Of a stretch of DNA of 64,000 nt, positions 33,354-42,210 are shown piece by piece; positions within the stretch are counted from its first letter, which is position 1, and every line of letters begins with the position of its first letter. The notes under the pieces are model-generated. The model was given only the letters and a program-made list of their open reading frames with translations. It had not been told where the DNA came from and made no database searches. The stretch lies in contig NZ_LT827014.1 of assembly GCF_900169075.1 (NCBI RefSeq), positions 558,001-622,000 on the forward strand, written 5' to 3'. The translations under genes were made by a program, and so were the position numbers. The stretch is from Chryseobacterium phocaeense (GTDB lineage: Bacteria; Bacteroidota; Bacteroidia; Flavobacteriales; Weeksellaceae).

Positions 33354-35427
33354 GTTTTTTGTGCTTCAGCCAGAATGAAGTAGACTGATACGCAGAAACA
33401 GCATCGTTAACCAGTTTCTGGTCTGGGTTTTTGATCAGTTTTTCATCATAATAAAGTTTAAATTCCGGAGCCAGGCTGCTGGGCTGTAATTTCAAAGCAT
33501 ATTGTTTAACCTTTTTTACCGGTGAGATAATCGTTAAATGTCTGTCTTTTAAGAAACCAAGATCCTGATAAGTTGCGATATATGCTTTAGGCTGGAATTC
33601 TTTTTTAAAGACATCCTGACCAAGGAATTTAGATTGATAGCTGAAATTCAGCAAGCCGAACAGGGTTGGCATAATATCAATCTGGGACATCAGCTTATCA
33701 AATTTCTGAGGCTGGATAAAACCTTCTGAAAAAATCATGGCCGGGATTCTGTATTTGTCAACCGGAAGCTCAGTTTTTCCAGCACTGGACGCACAGTGGT
33801 CTGCAATGATCACAAAGACGGTATTTTTGTACCAGTCTTGTTTTTTAGCCATTTCAAAGAATTTTCTTAGGGAATAATCCGTGTATTTTACCCCTCCGTC
33901 GCGCGATTTTGCAGTCCCGGGAATATCAACCCGTCCTTCAGGATAGGTGAAAGGCCTGTGGTTGGAAACCGTCATCCAGTGATTGAAAAACGGTTTTCCG
34001 GATTGAGCTTCCGCATTCATCGTCTGGATTGCTTTTTTAGCCATATCTTCATCCGCCACACCCCAGACATTGGCAAAAGTGATCTCTTCCGGCTTAAAGC
34101 TGTTCCTGTCGACAATATCATAGCCGTTTCCGGCAAAAAAATCCTGCATATTATCAAAATAACTGTACCCTCCGTATAAGAATTTTACATCATAGCCTTT
34201 GGATTTGAATACACTTCCCGTGGTGAATTTATTTTTGTTATCCTCCCTTTTAATGACACTTTCTCCTGCAGTGGGAGGAATACAAAGCGTCAGTGCCTCG
34301 AGTCCCCTTACCGTTCTGTTTCCGGTAGCATAAAGATTGGTGAACATCATGGAACGGTCCGCAAGGCTGTCCAGGAATGGGGTCATTTTTTTAGTATCTC
34401 CATAGTGTTCCATGAAATCTGCGGATAAACTTTCAATAGAGATCAGCACTACATTTTTCTTAAGTTCCGGCCGGTCAGAAACTACATTTCTCAGTAAAGC
34501 AGGATCAGTATATTGGCTCAAAAATTTCTTTTCCGCCTGCTGCTGACTGATGTGAGGATAAAACTGGAAATAATCCAGCTCATTGTGGGTAAAGGCCCAG
34601 TAGAACTTGGGAAGCCCGTTGCTTTCGATCTCATCGGCAAAAACGTTGTCGGACCTGATCTGCATTAAAGTTGATATGCCTAAAAGACTTATGCCTGCAA
34701 GGACAAAAAAGGTTGCCAAAAGCAGCATCTTTTGTTTAAAATCGGGAAGTGTGAGAAGCTCATCTTTTGTTTTTTTATAAATAAACCAGGTCACGGACAG
34801 TGTAATGATGAGAATTCCCAGAAATAAAGGAATCACCGGATAGCTTTCCATAATGTTTCCAATCACTTCATTGGTGTAGATCAGATAATCCACTGCAATA
34901 AAATTATACCGAACCCCGAATTCATTATAAAAGAAATACTCACTGACCGAATTAAAGATGATCAGAAGAACATAAAACATGAGCGTGATAAAATAGAGTG
35001 TATTGCGGATTTTTATCTTTTTGGAAGGGATAAAAAGAATCAGACCGAATAAAATAGTTTTAAGAGCCACAAAACCGAGGGCTATTTCTGTGACAGACCC
35101 TCCATACTGATCAAAAATATTATTTGGAACAAGCAGGATGTACAGAAAAAAGAGGATCAATACTCCGAAAATTATATATCCATATGGCTTTTGATATTTT
35201 GAATCCGACAGAAATAAGAAATAAACAGCCATTACTGTCCCGGCTATTATAAAAACAAAAGTATCATTAAGAAGACCTATGGATAAGACTTTTACTATTT
35301 CAGGAAAACCAAAGCTGGCTGTGGTGATTGGATGGAGCAGGAAAATAATCCGAATGATGAGTGAGATAATAACGTAGAAAATCCATAAATATAAGAATGG
35401 TTTTATTTTTCCTGAAAACATGTACAT
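33343..35427 (-). CDS. LTA synthase-family sulfatase (phosphoglycerol transferase-like)
   Basis: A 694-residue inner-membrane enzyme with about five N-terminal helices (to ~residue 260) and a periplasmic alkaline-phosphatase-type domain. Catalytic features: NVVLISIESLSADFMEHYG (metal Glu), the Thr nucleophile region YATGNRTVRGLEAL, YGGYSYFDNM, and the second metal site FVIIADHCAS. In Gram-negatives such enzymes modify glycans or lipids with phosphoglycerol or phosphoethanolamine; the substrate here is not known. I set the start at ATG 35427 because the -7 box (35448-35455) lies after the upstream ATG at 35469; ATG 35421 is also possible. Confidence 0.9.
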   Translation of the reverse strand: MYMFSGKIKPFLYLWIFYVIISLIIRIIFLLHPITTASFGFPEIVKVLSIGLLNDTFVFIIAGTVMAVYFLFLSDSKYQKPYGYIIFGVLILFFLYILLVPNNIFDQYGGSVTEIALGFVALKTILFGLILFIPSKKIKIRNTLYFITLMFYVLLIIFNSVSEYFFYNEFGVRYNFIAVDYLIYTNEVIGNIMESYPVIPLFLGILIITLSVTWFIYKKTKDELLTLPDFKQKMLLLATFFVLAGISLLGISTLMQIRSDNVFADEIESNGLPKFYWAFTHNELDYFQFYPHISQQQAEKKFLSQYTDPALLRNVVSDRPELKKNVVLISIESLSADFMEHYGDTKKMTPFLDSLADRSMMFTNLYATGNRTVRGLEALTLCIPPTAGESVIKREDNKNKFTTGSVFKSKGYDVKFLYGGYSYFDNMQDFFAGNGYDIVDRNSFKPEEITFANVWGVADEDMAKKAIQTMNAEAQSGKPFFNHWMTVSNHRPFTYPEGRVDIPGTAKSRDGGVKYTDYSLRKFFEMAKKQDWYKNTVFVIIADHCASSAGKTELPVDKYRIPAMIFSEGFIQPQKFDKLMSQIDIMPTLFGLLNFSYQSKFLGQDVFKKEFQPKAYIATYQDLGFLKDRHLTIISPVKKVKQYALKLQPSSLAPEFKLYYDEKLIKNPDQKLVNDAVSAYQSTSFWLKHKKLNR

Positions 35428-35447
35428 TAAGTCTTTGTTAATTTTCG

Positions 35448-35455
35448 CAAAGATA
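35448..35455 (-). promoter_or_regulatory. Promoter -7 box for the LTA-synthase-like gene
   Basis: Minus-strand TATCTTTG, a perfect TAnnTTTG match, 20 bases before ATG 35427. It decides the start choice. Confidence 0.55.
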
Positions 35456-35592
35456 GTTTTTGTATACAACTTTTAAGAAAAAAAAGTCGAAACATGATAT
35501 TTCTTATAAAATTTTTGAATTATTGCTGAATAATTAACTTTTTCTTTAATGATGTGAAATGCATAAAACTCAATGAATCACCTATCCACAAT

Positions 35593-35619
35593 AAAAAAGG
35601 ACTATTAAAAAATAGTCCT
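35593..35619 (-). terminator. Terminator of the TPR-ribH unit
   Basis: A 9-bp stem AGGACTATT/AATAGTCCT (35598-35606 with 35611-35619), followed on the minus strand by a T-run, 26 bases after the ribH stop. Confidence 0.8.
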
Positions 35620-35644
35620 GTATACTGTTAAGGGATATTAACGG

Positions 35645-36163
35645 TTAAGAGTGTCCGAAACCAATATTTCCCTTTTTGTCTGAAAGCTTTCTTTTGAAAT
35701 CAATCATGCTCAGTGCGGTTACGGCTGCTTCTACGCCTTTATTTCCAAGATCTCCACCGCTTCTGGCAATGGACTGCTCTTTATTGTCATCTGTCAGGAC
35801 ACAGAAAATGGTTGGGGTATCTGTTAAGACATTACAGTCTTTAATGCCCTGTGCCACGCCTGCGCTTACAAAATCGAAGTGTGGGGTTTCACCGCGGATA
35901 ATACATCCGATGGCAATCACGGCATCATACTTTCTTTCTTTGCACAGCTGCATGCTGGCATAAGTAAGTTCAAAAGCGCCCGGAACCGGGAAGAGTTTTA
36001 TGTTTTCTGGTTTTACGCCCTCTTTTTCAAGAATTTCCAATGCTGCATCACGAAGATTGTATGTTACAAAATCATTCCACTCAGAAAAAACAATGCCGAT
36101 AGAAAAATCTTCGGCATTGGTTATATGAAGTGGCTTGTAATCCGAAAGATTAACTGTTGCCAT
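35645..36163 (-). CDS. ribH: 6,7-dimethyl-8-ribityllumazine synthase
   Basis: A 172-residue enzyme of riboflavin synthesis that joins the ribityl-pyrimidine with 3,4-dihydroxybutanone phosphate. Motifs: FSEWNDF (substrate Trp/Asn region), VPGAFELTYASMQL, AIGCIIRGETPHFDFV (with the catalytic His region HFDFV), and GVLTDDNKEQSIARSGG-like FCVLTDDNKEQ near the end. It starts 3 bases after the TPR-like gene on the same strand. Other rib genes are not adjacent. Confidence 0.95.
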   Translation of the reverse strand: MATVNLSDYKPLHITNAEDFSIGIVFSEWNDFVTYNLRDAALEILEKEGVKPENIKLFPVPGAFELTYASMQLCKERKYDAVIAIGCIIRGETPHFDFVSAGVAQGIKDCNVLTDTPTIFCVLTDDNKEQSIARSGGDLGNKGVEAAVTALSMIDFKRKLSDKKGNIGFGHS

Positions 36164-36166
36164 TTT

Positions 36167-36874
36167 TTAGTAATATTTAGTCATTTCAATATAAGAATCA
36201 GACATTCCGTTGTCGTAGTCCTGATATTTCTCGTCAATTGCAGAGAAGTATTTCTTAGCTTCTGCATTTTTCTTTAATCCTAATGCTACAATACCTGCTT
36301 TTCTTGTGAAATAGTAAGTGGTATAAGGATCGTCAGAAGCTGTTGAAGCTTTATCAAGTAAAGATAGTGCCTCGTCATTTTTATTAAGCCCAGATTTTGC
36401 ATCTGCCATAGCACCCCATTTCAAAGCTACCAATGTTTTGTTATCAGATGAAAATTTGTCTAAAAGGTCATATGCCTCCTGGAATTTTCCTTCTTTGAAT
36501 TTTAAAAGACCTGCGTTGTATGCAGAAAGCTCACCCACCTTCGTTCCAGAATAGTCATTATATGTTCCTATAAAACCAGGATTAGCAGCAGATTTTCCAC
36601 CTAAAGCTTCTTTATCTTTACCTTCCGTCTGGTTTTTCTGAGCAGCAAGGAAACTTTTTACAGCTTCTACGTTCTTAGGAGCCACTACAAATTGTTTGTA
36701 AGCGAAGAATCCTAAAACACCCAAAACCAATACCCCGAATACAATACCCAATTGTTTTGAATATTTCTCAAGGAATCTTTCAGTGTTTAAAGCCTCTCTG
36801 TCAAGGTCTTTAAAGAACTCCACCGTTTCTTTACCTTCTTGCTCATCCTGAGCATTCTTTCCCAATTTTGCCAT
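36167..36874 (-). CDS. Membrane-anchored TPR-like protein (YfgM type)
   Basis: A 235-residue protein. A cytosolic charged N-terminus (LGKNAQDEQEGKETVEFFKDL) is followed by one membrane helix (LGIVFGVLVLGVLGFFAYKQF, about 42-62) and a periplasmic array of TPR-type helices (SAYNAGLLKFKEGKFQEAYDLLDKF, MADAKSGLNKNDEALSLLDKAS, AGIVALGLKKNAEAKKYF). The layout resembles YfgM, a periplasmic chaperone-network component linked to the Sec translocon. It heads a two-gene unit with ribH and has a strong promoter. Confidence 0.85.
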   Translation of the reverse strand: MAKLGKNAQDEQEGKETVEFFKDLDREALNTERFLEKYSKQLGIVFGVLVLGVLGFFAYKQFVVAPKNVEAVKSFLAAQKNQTEGKDKEALGGKSAANPGFIGTYNDYSGTKVGELSAYNAGLLKFKEGKFQEAYDLLDKFSSDNKTLVALKWGAMADAKSGLNKNDEALSLLDKASTASDDPYTTYYFTRKAGIVALGLKKNAEAKKYFSAIDEKYQDYDNGMSDSYIEMTKYY

Positions 36875-36895
36875 ATATTTTTAAAAATTGAAATG

Positions 36896-36926
36896 CAAAT
36901 TTAATTGTTTCTGAATGATTTACAAA
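36896..36926 (-). promoter_or_regulatory. Strong Bacteroidetes-type promoter for TPR-ribH
   Basis: Minus strand: TTTG (36926-36923), 19-base spacer, perfect TAAATTTG (36903-36896), about 21 bases before the ATG. Confidence 0.75.
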
Positions 36927-36994
36927 ATACTTTGAAGCATTATTATGAAAATGTTGCGAATTGCTGATCGTGATTGATGAATTAAATAAAAAAA

Positions 36995-37102
36995 GATGCT
37001 TCAGCCTGGTTCAGCATGACATGTTCCATACTATATGTTTTGCTTCAAAAATGAATAAAACAGACTGATTAAAAAATGTCATGCTGAACGGAGCCGAAGC
37101 AT
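36995..37102. repeat. Inverted-repeat element downstream of apt
   Basis: Two 27-base arms (36995-37022 and 37076-37102) in inverted orientation share ATGCTTC.GC...GTTCAGCATGACAT with four or five mismatches, around a 53-base AT-rich centre. The TCATGCTGAACGGAGCCGAAGCAT arm is of a type frequent in intergenic DNA of Bacteroidetes. It lies between apt and the TPR gene and could act as a terminator for apt. Confidence 0.7.
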
Positions 37103-37120
37103 TTATTCAGAACAATACGT

Positions 37121-37657
37121 TTAATATTCTAAAATATGATAAACTTCTGCATTGAATGGTTTCAGTTTTTCTTCGCCATTTAATCCTTGCAGGCCGATAA
37201 GAAAACTAAACTGTGATACAGTAGCTCCCTGTTTTTCTACGAGTTTAGCTGCTGCTTCCGTAGTTCCTCCTGTAGCCAGAAGATCATCATGGATCAGGAT
37301 TCTCTGGCCTTTTTTGATCTGGCCTTCGCGGGTTTCTATTTCGGCACTTCCGTACTCCAGGTCATATTTCTCTGAAACAACGGGAGGGGGAAGTTTTCCT
37401 TTTTTACGGATCAGAATGAACGGAACTTCCAGAGCCACTGCAATGGCGATCCCAAAGAGATAGCCGCGGCTTTCTATTCCGCATACGGCATCCACTTTTC
37501 CTTTACTGAACGCAACAAGATCTGCAATTACATCTTCATAGAGTTTCGGGTTCAGGAAAATAGGTGAAATATCTTTAAACTGAATTCCCGGAATCGGAAA
37601 ATCAGGAAAGTTTTCAATAGTTTCTTCCAGTCTTTTGATCAGTTCCTGTGATGCCAT
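37121..37657 (-). CDS. apt: Adenine phosphoribosyltransferase
   Basis: A 178-residue purine salvage enzyme making AMP from adenine and PRPP. Motifs: NFPDFPIPGIQFKDISPIF at the N-terminus, VDAVCGIESRGYLFG, the flexible-loop region RKKGKLPPPVVSEKYDLEYG, and the PRPP-binding motif ILIHDDLLATGGTTEAA. Full length. Its start overlaps the stop of the upstream lipoprotein gene by one base, so translation is coupled. Confidence 0.96.
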   Translation of the reverse strand: MASQELIKRLEETIENFPDFPIPGIQFKDISPIFLNPKLYEDVIADLVAFSKGKVDAVCGIESRGYLFGIAIAVALEVPFILIRKKGKLPPPVVSEKYDLEYGSAEIETREGQIKKGQRILIHDDLLATGGTTEAAAKLVEKQGATVSQFSFLIGLQGLNGEEKLKPFNAEVYHILEY

Positions 37658-38856
37658 TAAGGGTTTATTTTATAACTGGAAATTTTCCAGTCTCCGTTTA
37701 CATTTTTAAGCCCGAAAGTCACTTTCAGAGACGTTGTTTTTCCGTTCTTATCCGTTACGTCATACGTTGCATTTACACTGGCTCCGCTTGCATTGGAAGC
37801 ATTGGTGGTGATGTTTTTTACGCTAACGTTTTTCACAGACCCAAATCCTGAGGTAGGGTTGGAGAATGATTCATAGCTTCCCCAGCTTGGATTGCTGGAA
37901 TTTTCGTAAGCAGCTTTAAGGTTTTGTGAACTTACATTGCTCAGGAATTTACTTACTGTATTTTTTGGATCTGCAGTAGGCTGTTTAGGAGCGGCAGGCG
38001 TTGTTGAAGTTGCATTCGGGTCTGCCGGTACAGCAGGATTTGCATTAGGATTATTCGGGTCAATCACAGCGTTAGGATCCTGGGTTACTGCAGTGGAATC
38101 GGGTTTTGGCGGAGCCGGAACTTTTAAAGCCGACGGATTTACATCCAACCCGATTTTAGACATTTTGAATGTCTTGGCCGTAGTTTTTACGGAAACAGTA
38201 ATGTCGATTTTATTATCAACCACCTTTGCGGCCGGAATTGAAGAGAACTTCAGGTTGAATCCTTTAAAATTATTATCCTGCATCAGGTTTTTAGCAGTAG
38301 AAAGCTTTACGCCGTTACTGAAAACCTCTAAGGTAGCCTCTAAGCCGGCACCGGTAAATGAAACAGGCTTTCCTGCAGCATCTACAAGTCTTGGAACGAT
38401 CTGAATGGCAGTAGGAGCTCCGGTTCCGTCGTCTCCGGAAGGGTTGGCCATAATGCTCAGGGAGCTTGCTTTCACATCATTGGCATCGGTTTCTTTAGCT
38501 TTGTCATCCCCGAAGATATTCATTTCTCCAAGAGAAGGAGGAGATGTACTGGCCCATTCAATACCATTTTTCTGCGCTACTTCGTCAGCCATGGTAAGGA
38601 TCTCAGGAACTTTTTTTCCATCAATAAGCTTTCCAAGGGCTTTCAGTTCTTCCACATCGCCATCTGCTTCTACACCGAAGGTCTTTAAAATATAGAGCGC
38701 TTCATTGAATTTGATCTGTTTAATCGTTGAAAGGCTTGCCGTCATATCATTGATACTGGACTGCAGCGTTTTAGTATTCGTAGCATCTACATGATCTTTC
38801 TTGCATGCTGTAAAAAGCAAGAGACTGAAAACAAGTAGAAAAGAAAACTTTTTCAT
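37657..38856 (-). CDS. Lipoprotein with C-terminal NTF2-like (DUF4878-like) domain
   Basis: A 399-residue predicted lipoprotein (lipobox FTAC in MKKFSFLLVFSLLLFTAC). The middle (about 60-250) has helices and a beta-rich domain. It is followed by a Pro/Asn/Thr-rich linker (VIDPNNPNANPAVPADPNAT, about 265-300) and a C-terminal ~100-residue domain (VSKFLSNVSSQNLKAAYENS ... VKNVSVKNITTNA ... DKNGKTTSLKVTFGLKNVNGDWKI) resembling NTF2-like DUF4878 domains. Function unknown. It overlaps apt by one base; a -7 box lies 18 bases upstream. Confidence 0.8.
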   Translation of the reverse strand: MKKFSFLLVFSLLLFTACKKDHVDATNTKTLQSSINDMTASLSTIKQIKFNEALYILKTFGVEADGDVEELKALGKLIDGKKVPEILTMADEVAQKNGIEWASTSPPSLGEMNIFGDDKAKETDANDVKASSLSIMANPSGDDGTGAPTAIQIVPRLVDAAGKPVSFTGAGLEATLEVFSNGVKLSTAKNLMQDNNFKGFNLKFSSIPAAKVVDNKIDITVSVKTTAKTFKMSKIGLDVNPSALKVPAPPKPDSTAVTQDPNAVIDPNNPNANPAVPADPNATSTTPAAPKQPTADPKNTVSKFLSNVSSQNLKAAYENSSNPSWGSYESFSNPTSGFGSVKNVSVKNITTNASNASGASVNATYDVTDKNGKTTSLKVTFGLKNVNGDWKISSYKINP

Positions 38857-38873
38857 TTTTATCTGGTTTGTTG

Positions 38874-38881
38874 CAAATTTA
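38874..38881 (-). promoter_or_regulatory. Promoter -7 box TAAATTTG for lipoprotein-apt
   Basis: Perfect TAnnTTTG match on the minus strand, 17 bases before the ATG at 38856. Confidence 0.5.
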
Positions 38882-38982
38882 ATAAAACCTTTATTAAGAG
38901 TAAGTTTTTATTTTCCTTTTGTTCATATTTAGAACTTAATATGACCAGATTAATGCAGATGCTACGGTTTTATATTCAGGAT

Positions 38983-40005
38983 TTATTTTTTAGATGTATT
39001 TTCCAGCTCTTTTAAATCATCCTTAAAGAATGAGCTGAAGATAGTCTGCATATTCGGAAAATCAGCTTCTTTCCAGAATTCTTTTTTATAATTACTTTCA
39101 GTGCTTTTGAATTTTACTTTTTCGATATCATTTTCATTGGTAAAGCTCATTTCTGCAGGGTAGAAATTATTGTACGAAATTATCTGGTTATACTCAGGTT
39201 CGCTTTTGTGCTTAAGCTTTAGAAATACCACTTCATTGTACTCTAAAAAATCTTTAAGTCCTTTTTCTGATCCTTTTTCAAAAGACATATTGAGAATGGT
39301 TCTGATATCATAGAACCTGTATCCGAACAGAGAAAACTCTTTCTGCTGAAGTGCGGCACCGGTTACTTCAATCTGGTCTTTCTGATCACCTTTTAATTCT
39401 TTGATGACGTTCCAGCTTTTTTTGTAGTCTTCAGGATTACCTACATGCTTAAGCCTTGGGAGCTCCAGTGAGCTGCTAGTGTCCCAGGATGAAACTTTCT
39501 TTTTTTCATCTTTTGCGTCGGCCAGCTTAAAAACTCTGTACTGTTCGATATTCGTGCTTTTCAGTTTTTTTGTTTTATTATCAAATATATAGGTGATGAT
39601 TCCATCTGTATAGCTGTTCAACCTGTTATTGAGCGTAACGTATGCGTTGAAATTTCCTTTGATCATTATATACTTTGCAGGTTTTGTATTTTTAATGACT
39701 ATGGTTTCTATTTCTTTAACCTGATCATTGATTTTAATTACATCCTGGCTCAGTTCTGCGTAGGTAAGAAGAGCAACGGGGAAATTGTTGTAAACCAGCT
39801 GAAACTTTTCCTGAGCAGGAGTGATGGATTCTTTATTAATTTTACCATCAATATCTGAAAAAGCAAGAATACTTCCGTCTTTTCCGAAAACAGAAACTTT
39901 TGGAAGCGGCTTGTTGGTACGTTCAGAAATAAAAGTGATGCTCTGTGCCTGGATGAAGCTGAACAAAATAATAAACAGAGTAGAGAAGAGAAGATTTTTT
40001 TTCAT
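38983..40005 (-). CDS. Exported protein with carboxypeptidase-regulatory-like start, unknown function
   Basis: A 340-residue exported protein (signal MKKNLLFSTLFIILFSFIQAQ). Residues about 22-85 resemble the small beta-sandwich (CarboxypepD_reg-like) that begins many Bacteroidetes outer-membrane proteins: SITFISERTNKPLPKVSVFGKDGSILAFSDIDGKI. The remaining ~250 residues form a domain with many charged residues (KNTKPAKYIMIKGNFNAYVT, YRFYDIRTILNMSF, FKSTESNYKKEFWKEADFP). There is no TonB box or barrel, so it is not a receptor itself. Single gene. Confidence 0.78.
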   Translation of the reverse strand: MKKNLLFSTLFIILFSFIQAQSITFISERTNKPLPKVSVFGKDGSILAFSDIDGKINKESITPAQEKFQLVYNNFPVALLTYAELSQDVIKINDQVKEIETIVIKNTKPAKYIMIKGNFNAYVTLNNRLNSYTDGIITYIFDNKTKKLKSTNIEQYRVFKLADAKDEKKKVSSWDTSSSLELPRLKHVGNPEDYKKSWNVIKELKGDQKDQIEVTGAALQQKEFSLFGYRFYDIRTILNMSFEKGSEKGLKDFLEYNEVVFLKLKHKSEPEYNQIISYNNFYPAEMSFTNENDIEKVKFKSTESNYKKEFWKEADFPNMQTIFSSFFKDDLKELENTSKK

Positions 40006-40111
40006 AAAGATATTTTATTTTAGTTTGTAAATAATTCATCAGTCTTACTCTATAGACAACCAAAATCCAAAAAGGTTGCCTGAATGTTAAAAAATATTCC
40101 CCTAAAGGCAC

Positions 40112-40150
40112 AAAAAAAGACTGATCATTACAATCAGTCTTTTTTATTTT
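40112..40150 (-). terminator. act operon terminator
   Basis: Stem AAAAAAAGACTGAT/ATCAGTCTTTTTT with 7-base loop (40112-40145), 18 bases after the actF stop on the minus strand, flanked by T-runs on both sides. Confidence 0.85.
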
Positions 40151-40167
40151 ATTTCTGTTACAAGTCC

Positions 40168-41499
40168 TTAGAAAGGATACTCATAAATTTCAGATTCGTG
40201 AAGGTAAGGGTTACCTGTAGGGATCAGTTTCAGTTTAGATAATGCTGTAAGCACTGTAAACATGAATAATCCAACTACGAAAAGGATAGCTCCCAATACC
40301 AGGATGAATACCTCAGGAGTTCTCCAGTATGGACCTACCGTTCCCGGCATTACCATGTTGAAGTAATCTAAGATGTGTCCCAGAATAACCACTACAGCCA
40401 TTGTTGTTACCACTTTGTAGTTTCTCTTGATGCTGCTGCTCACTAATACCAATAGCGGTAATAAGAAGTTAACGATCAGCATTGGAAGGAACGTAGGAGA
40501 GTAGTGCTGGAATCTTCCGAAGAAGTAGTTCACCTCTTCCGGTACGTTGGCATACCAGTACAACATGAACTGGGCAAACCATGTATACGTCCAAAGCATA
40601 CTTGTAGCGAAAAGGAATACTCCTAAATCGTGCAGGTGGTTATCATTGAACTGAGGTAAGAATCCGTTTTTCTTTAAGTAAACACTCAGAAGGATAATCA
40701 CAGCAATTCCACTTGAAAGGCAGCTTACCATTGAATACCAGATGTACATGGTAGAATACCAGTGAGGGTCAATAGACATCAACCAGTCCCAGGCCCATGC
40801 TGCGGAAGCAAATCCGAAGAATACGATATATCCTACTGCCCATCTGTACAGCATTTGGTAATCTACTTTAGATTTGGTTTCGTCTACAAGCTTAGACTGA
40901 GCTTTCAGTTTCCATGCGAAGAAAGAAGCACCGATCACATAAATAAGTGTTCTGATGGCATAGAAAGGAATATTTAAGAATCTTTTCTTTTCGAATAGGA
41001 TCACATCAAAGTGAGCAGAATTCGGATCTGTTAAATCCGGGTCCATCCAATGGAACAGGTGAGCCTGGTGGAAAATATTCAATAACATTAATATAACCAG
41101 AATAGCTCCTCCGTAAGGGATGTAAGAAGCAATAGCTTCCATTACTCTTGTGATGATAATAGGCCAACCTGCGTGAGCAGCATGCTGAATACAATAAAAG
41201 AATAATACAGCACAACTCACTCCAAAGAAAAATACGGCTACAAAGTGCAGCGCTGCCAGTGGCTGGTTGTGAACCTGAAGCTCAGCGTGCTCCAAATGAG
41301 AAGCGTGGTCCTGAGGTCCTACCATTTCACTTGAGTGGGTAGGCGCAGTATGACCGGCAGCATGAACTGCTTCCATCATATGCTCTATTTTTTCAGTAGT
41401 AAGTCCTTTGTTCATAAAGAAACCTATAGCAAATAGAACTAAACCTACAACAAGAAGGATTATAGAAGTTGATTTTAATTTTGGTGAAAAACTATACAT
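40168..41499 (-). CDS. actF: Alternative complex III subunit ActF
   Basis: A 443-residue inner-membrane subunit of the quinol:electron acceptor oxidoreductase, with about ten hydrophobic helices and a NrfD-like fold lacking haem ligands. Features: FAIGFFMNKGLTTEKIEHMMEAVH, the EKKRFLNIPFYAIRTLIY segment, WAWDWLMSIDPHWYSTMYIWY, and MLWTYTWFAQFMLYWYANVPEE. The last (WFAQFMLYWYANVP) is typical of ActF proteins. It is the last gene of the six-gene operon, 8 bases after actE, and ends at the 40112 terminator. Confidence 0.95.
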   Translation of the reverse strand: MYSFSPKLKSTSIILLVVGLVLFAIGFFMNKGLTTEKIEHMMEAVHAAGHTAPTHSSEMVGPQDHASHLEHAELQVHNQPLAALHFVAVFFFGVSCAVLFFYCIQHAAHAGWPIIITRVMEAIASYIPYGGAILVILMLLNIFHQAHLFHWMDPDLTDPNSAHFDVILFEKKRFLNIPFYAIRTLIYVIGASFFAWKLKAQSKLVDETKSKVDYQMLYRWAVGYIVFFGFASAAWAWDWLMSIDPHWYSTMYIWYSMVSCLSSGIAVIILLSVYLKKNGFLPQFNDNHLHDLGVFLFATSMLWTYTWFAQFMLYWYANVPEEVNYFFGRFQHYSPTFLPMLIVNFLLPLLVLVSSSIKRNYKVVTTMAVVVILGHILDYFNMVMPGTVGPYWRTPEVFILVLGAILFVVGLFMFTVLTALSKLKLIPTGNPYLHESEIYEYPF

Positions 41500-41507
41500 T
41501 TCTTTTC

Positions 41508-42209
41508 TTATTTTTTAGTTTCGGTAGTAGTCTCAGTTGCAGGTGCGGCTGGTGTAGCGGCAGCAGTTGTAGCTGCTGCAGGTGCTGCTGCTCCTTTTTT
41601 GAAAGCACTCATCACATACATGGCTACTCTCCATCTGTCACCGGCATTAAGCTGGCCGGCATAAGATCCCATTGCATTTCTACCGTTAGTTAATACATAA
41701 TGAACAGATCCTACAGTAAGTTCTCTGTCTGCATAGTTAGGTACTCCGGAGAAAGCTCCTGTCTGTACGATAGGCCCCTGTCCATCACCTCCGGTTCCGT
41801 GACATGCTGCACACGTTTTGTCAAACAACATTTTTCCTCTTTCAATATCTTTAGCTGCATTGGCAGGATTTAAAGGAGAAGCAGTCATTTTTTTGGATGC
41901 ATCATATCCGGCGTTGTACTCATCAACATTTTTCGGAAGTAATCCTTCTTCAAAAATACCGTCTTTATTTTGAGCAACTGTTCCTTCTACAGGAGCAAGA
42001 CCTGTTGCAAAACTATTTTTAACGAATGCAGGAATTTCATTTTCATGATCTGAATAAGCATCCTGAGCTTTCATCAACGGATCATAAGCTACCGGGAAGT
42101 ACATATCAGGGAAATATACTAACGGTACATTTTCTTTTGGTCCGCAAGAATTAAGTAAAACCGTTGTTAAACCTAAAACTGCTGTAATTTTTAGTACATT
42201 CTTTTTCAT
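41508..42209 (-). CDS. actE: Alternative complex III cytochrome c subunit ActE
   Basis: A 233-residue lipoprotein cytochrome: signal MKKNVLKITAVLGLTTVLLNSC with lipobox LNSC, and one haem-binding motif CAACH in KTCAACHGTGGDGQGP. MGSYAGQLNAGDRWRVAMYVMS is the expected distal haem region, with Met of MGSY the probable axial ligand. The C-terminus is a ~35-residue Ala/Thr/Glu-rich tail (APAAATTAAATPAAPATETT), probably flexible. I prefer ATG 42209 because the ATG at 42218 would overlap actD by 8 bases and add three residues before the signal. Confidence 0.92.
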   Translation of the reverse strand: MKKNVLKITAVLGLTTVLLNSCGPKENVPLVYFPDMYFPVAYDPLMKAQDAYSDHENEIPAFVKNSFATGLAPVEGTVAQNKDGIFEEGLLPKNVDEYNAGYDASKKMTASPLNPANAAKDIERGKMLFDKTCAACHGTGGDGQGPIVQTGAFSGVPNYADRELTVGSVHYVLTNGRNAMGSYAGQLNAGDRWRVAMYVMSAFKKGAAAPAAATTAAATPAAPATETTTETKK

Positions 42210-42210
42210 T

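Noticed and set aside
35579..35644. Possible riboflavin (FMN) riboswitch near ribH
   Set aside because: The region lies downstream of ribH and contains only a simple terminator; upstream of ribH is a TPR-like gene 3 bases away, leaving no room for a riboswitch.
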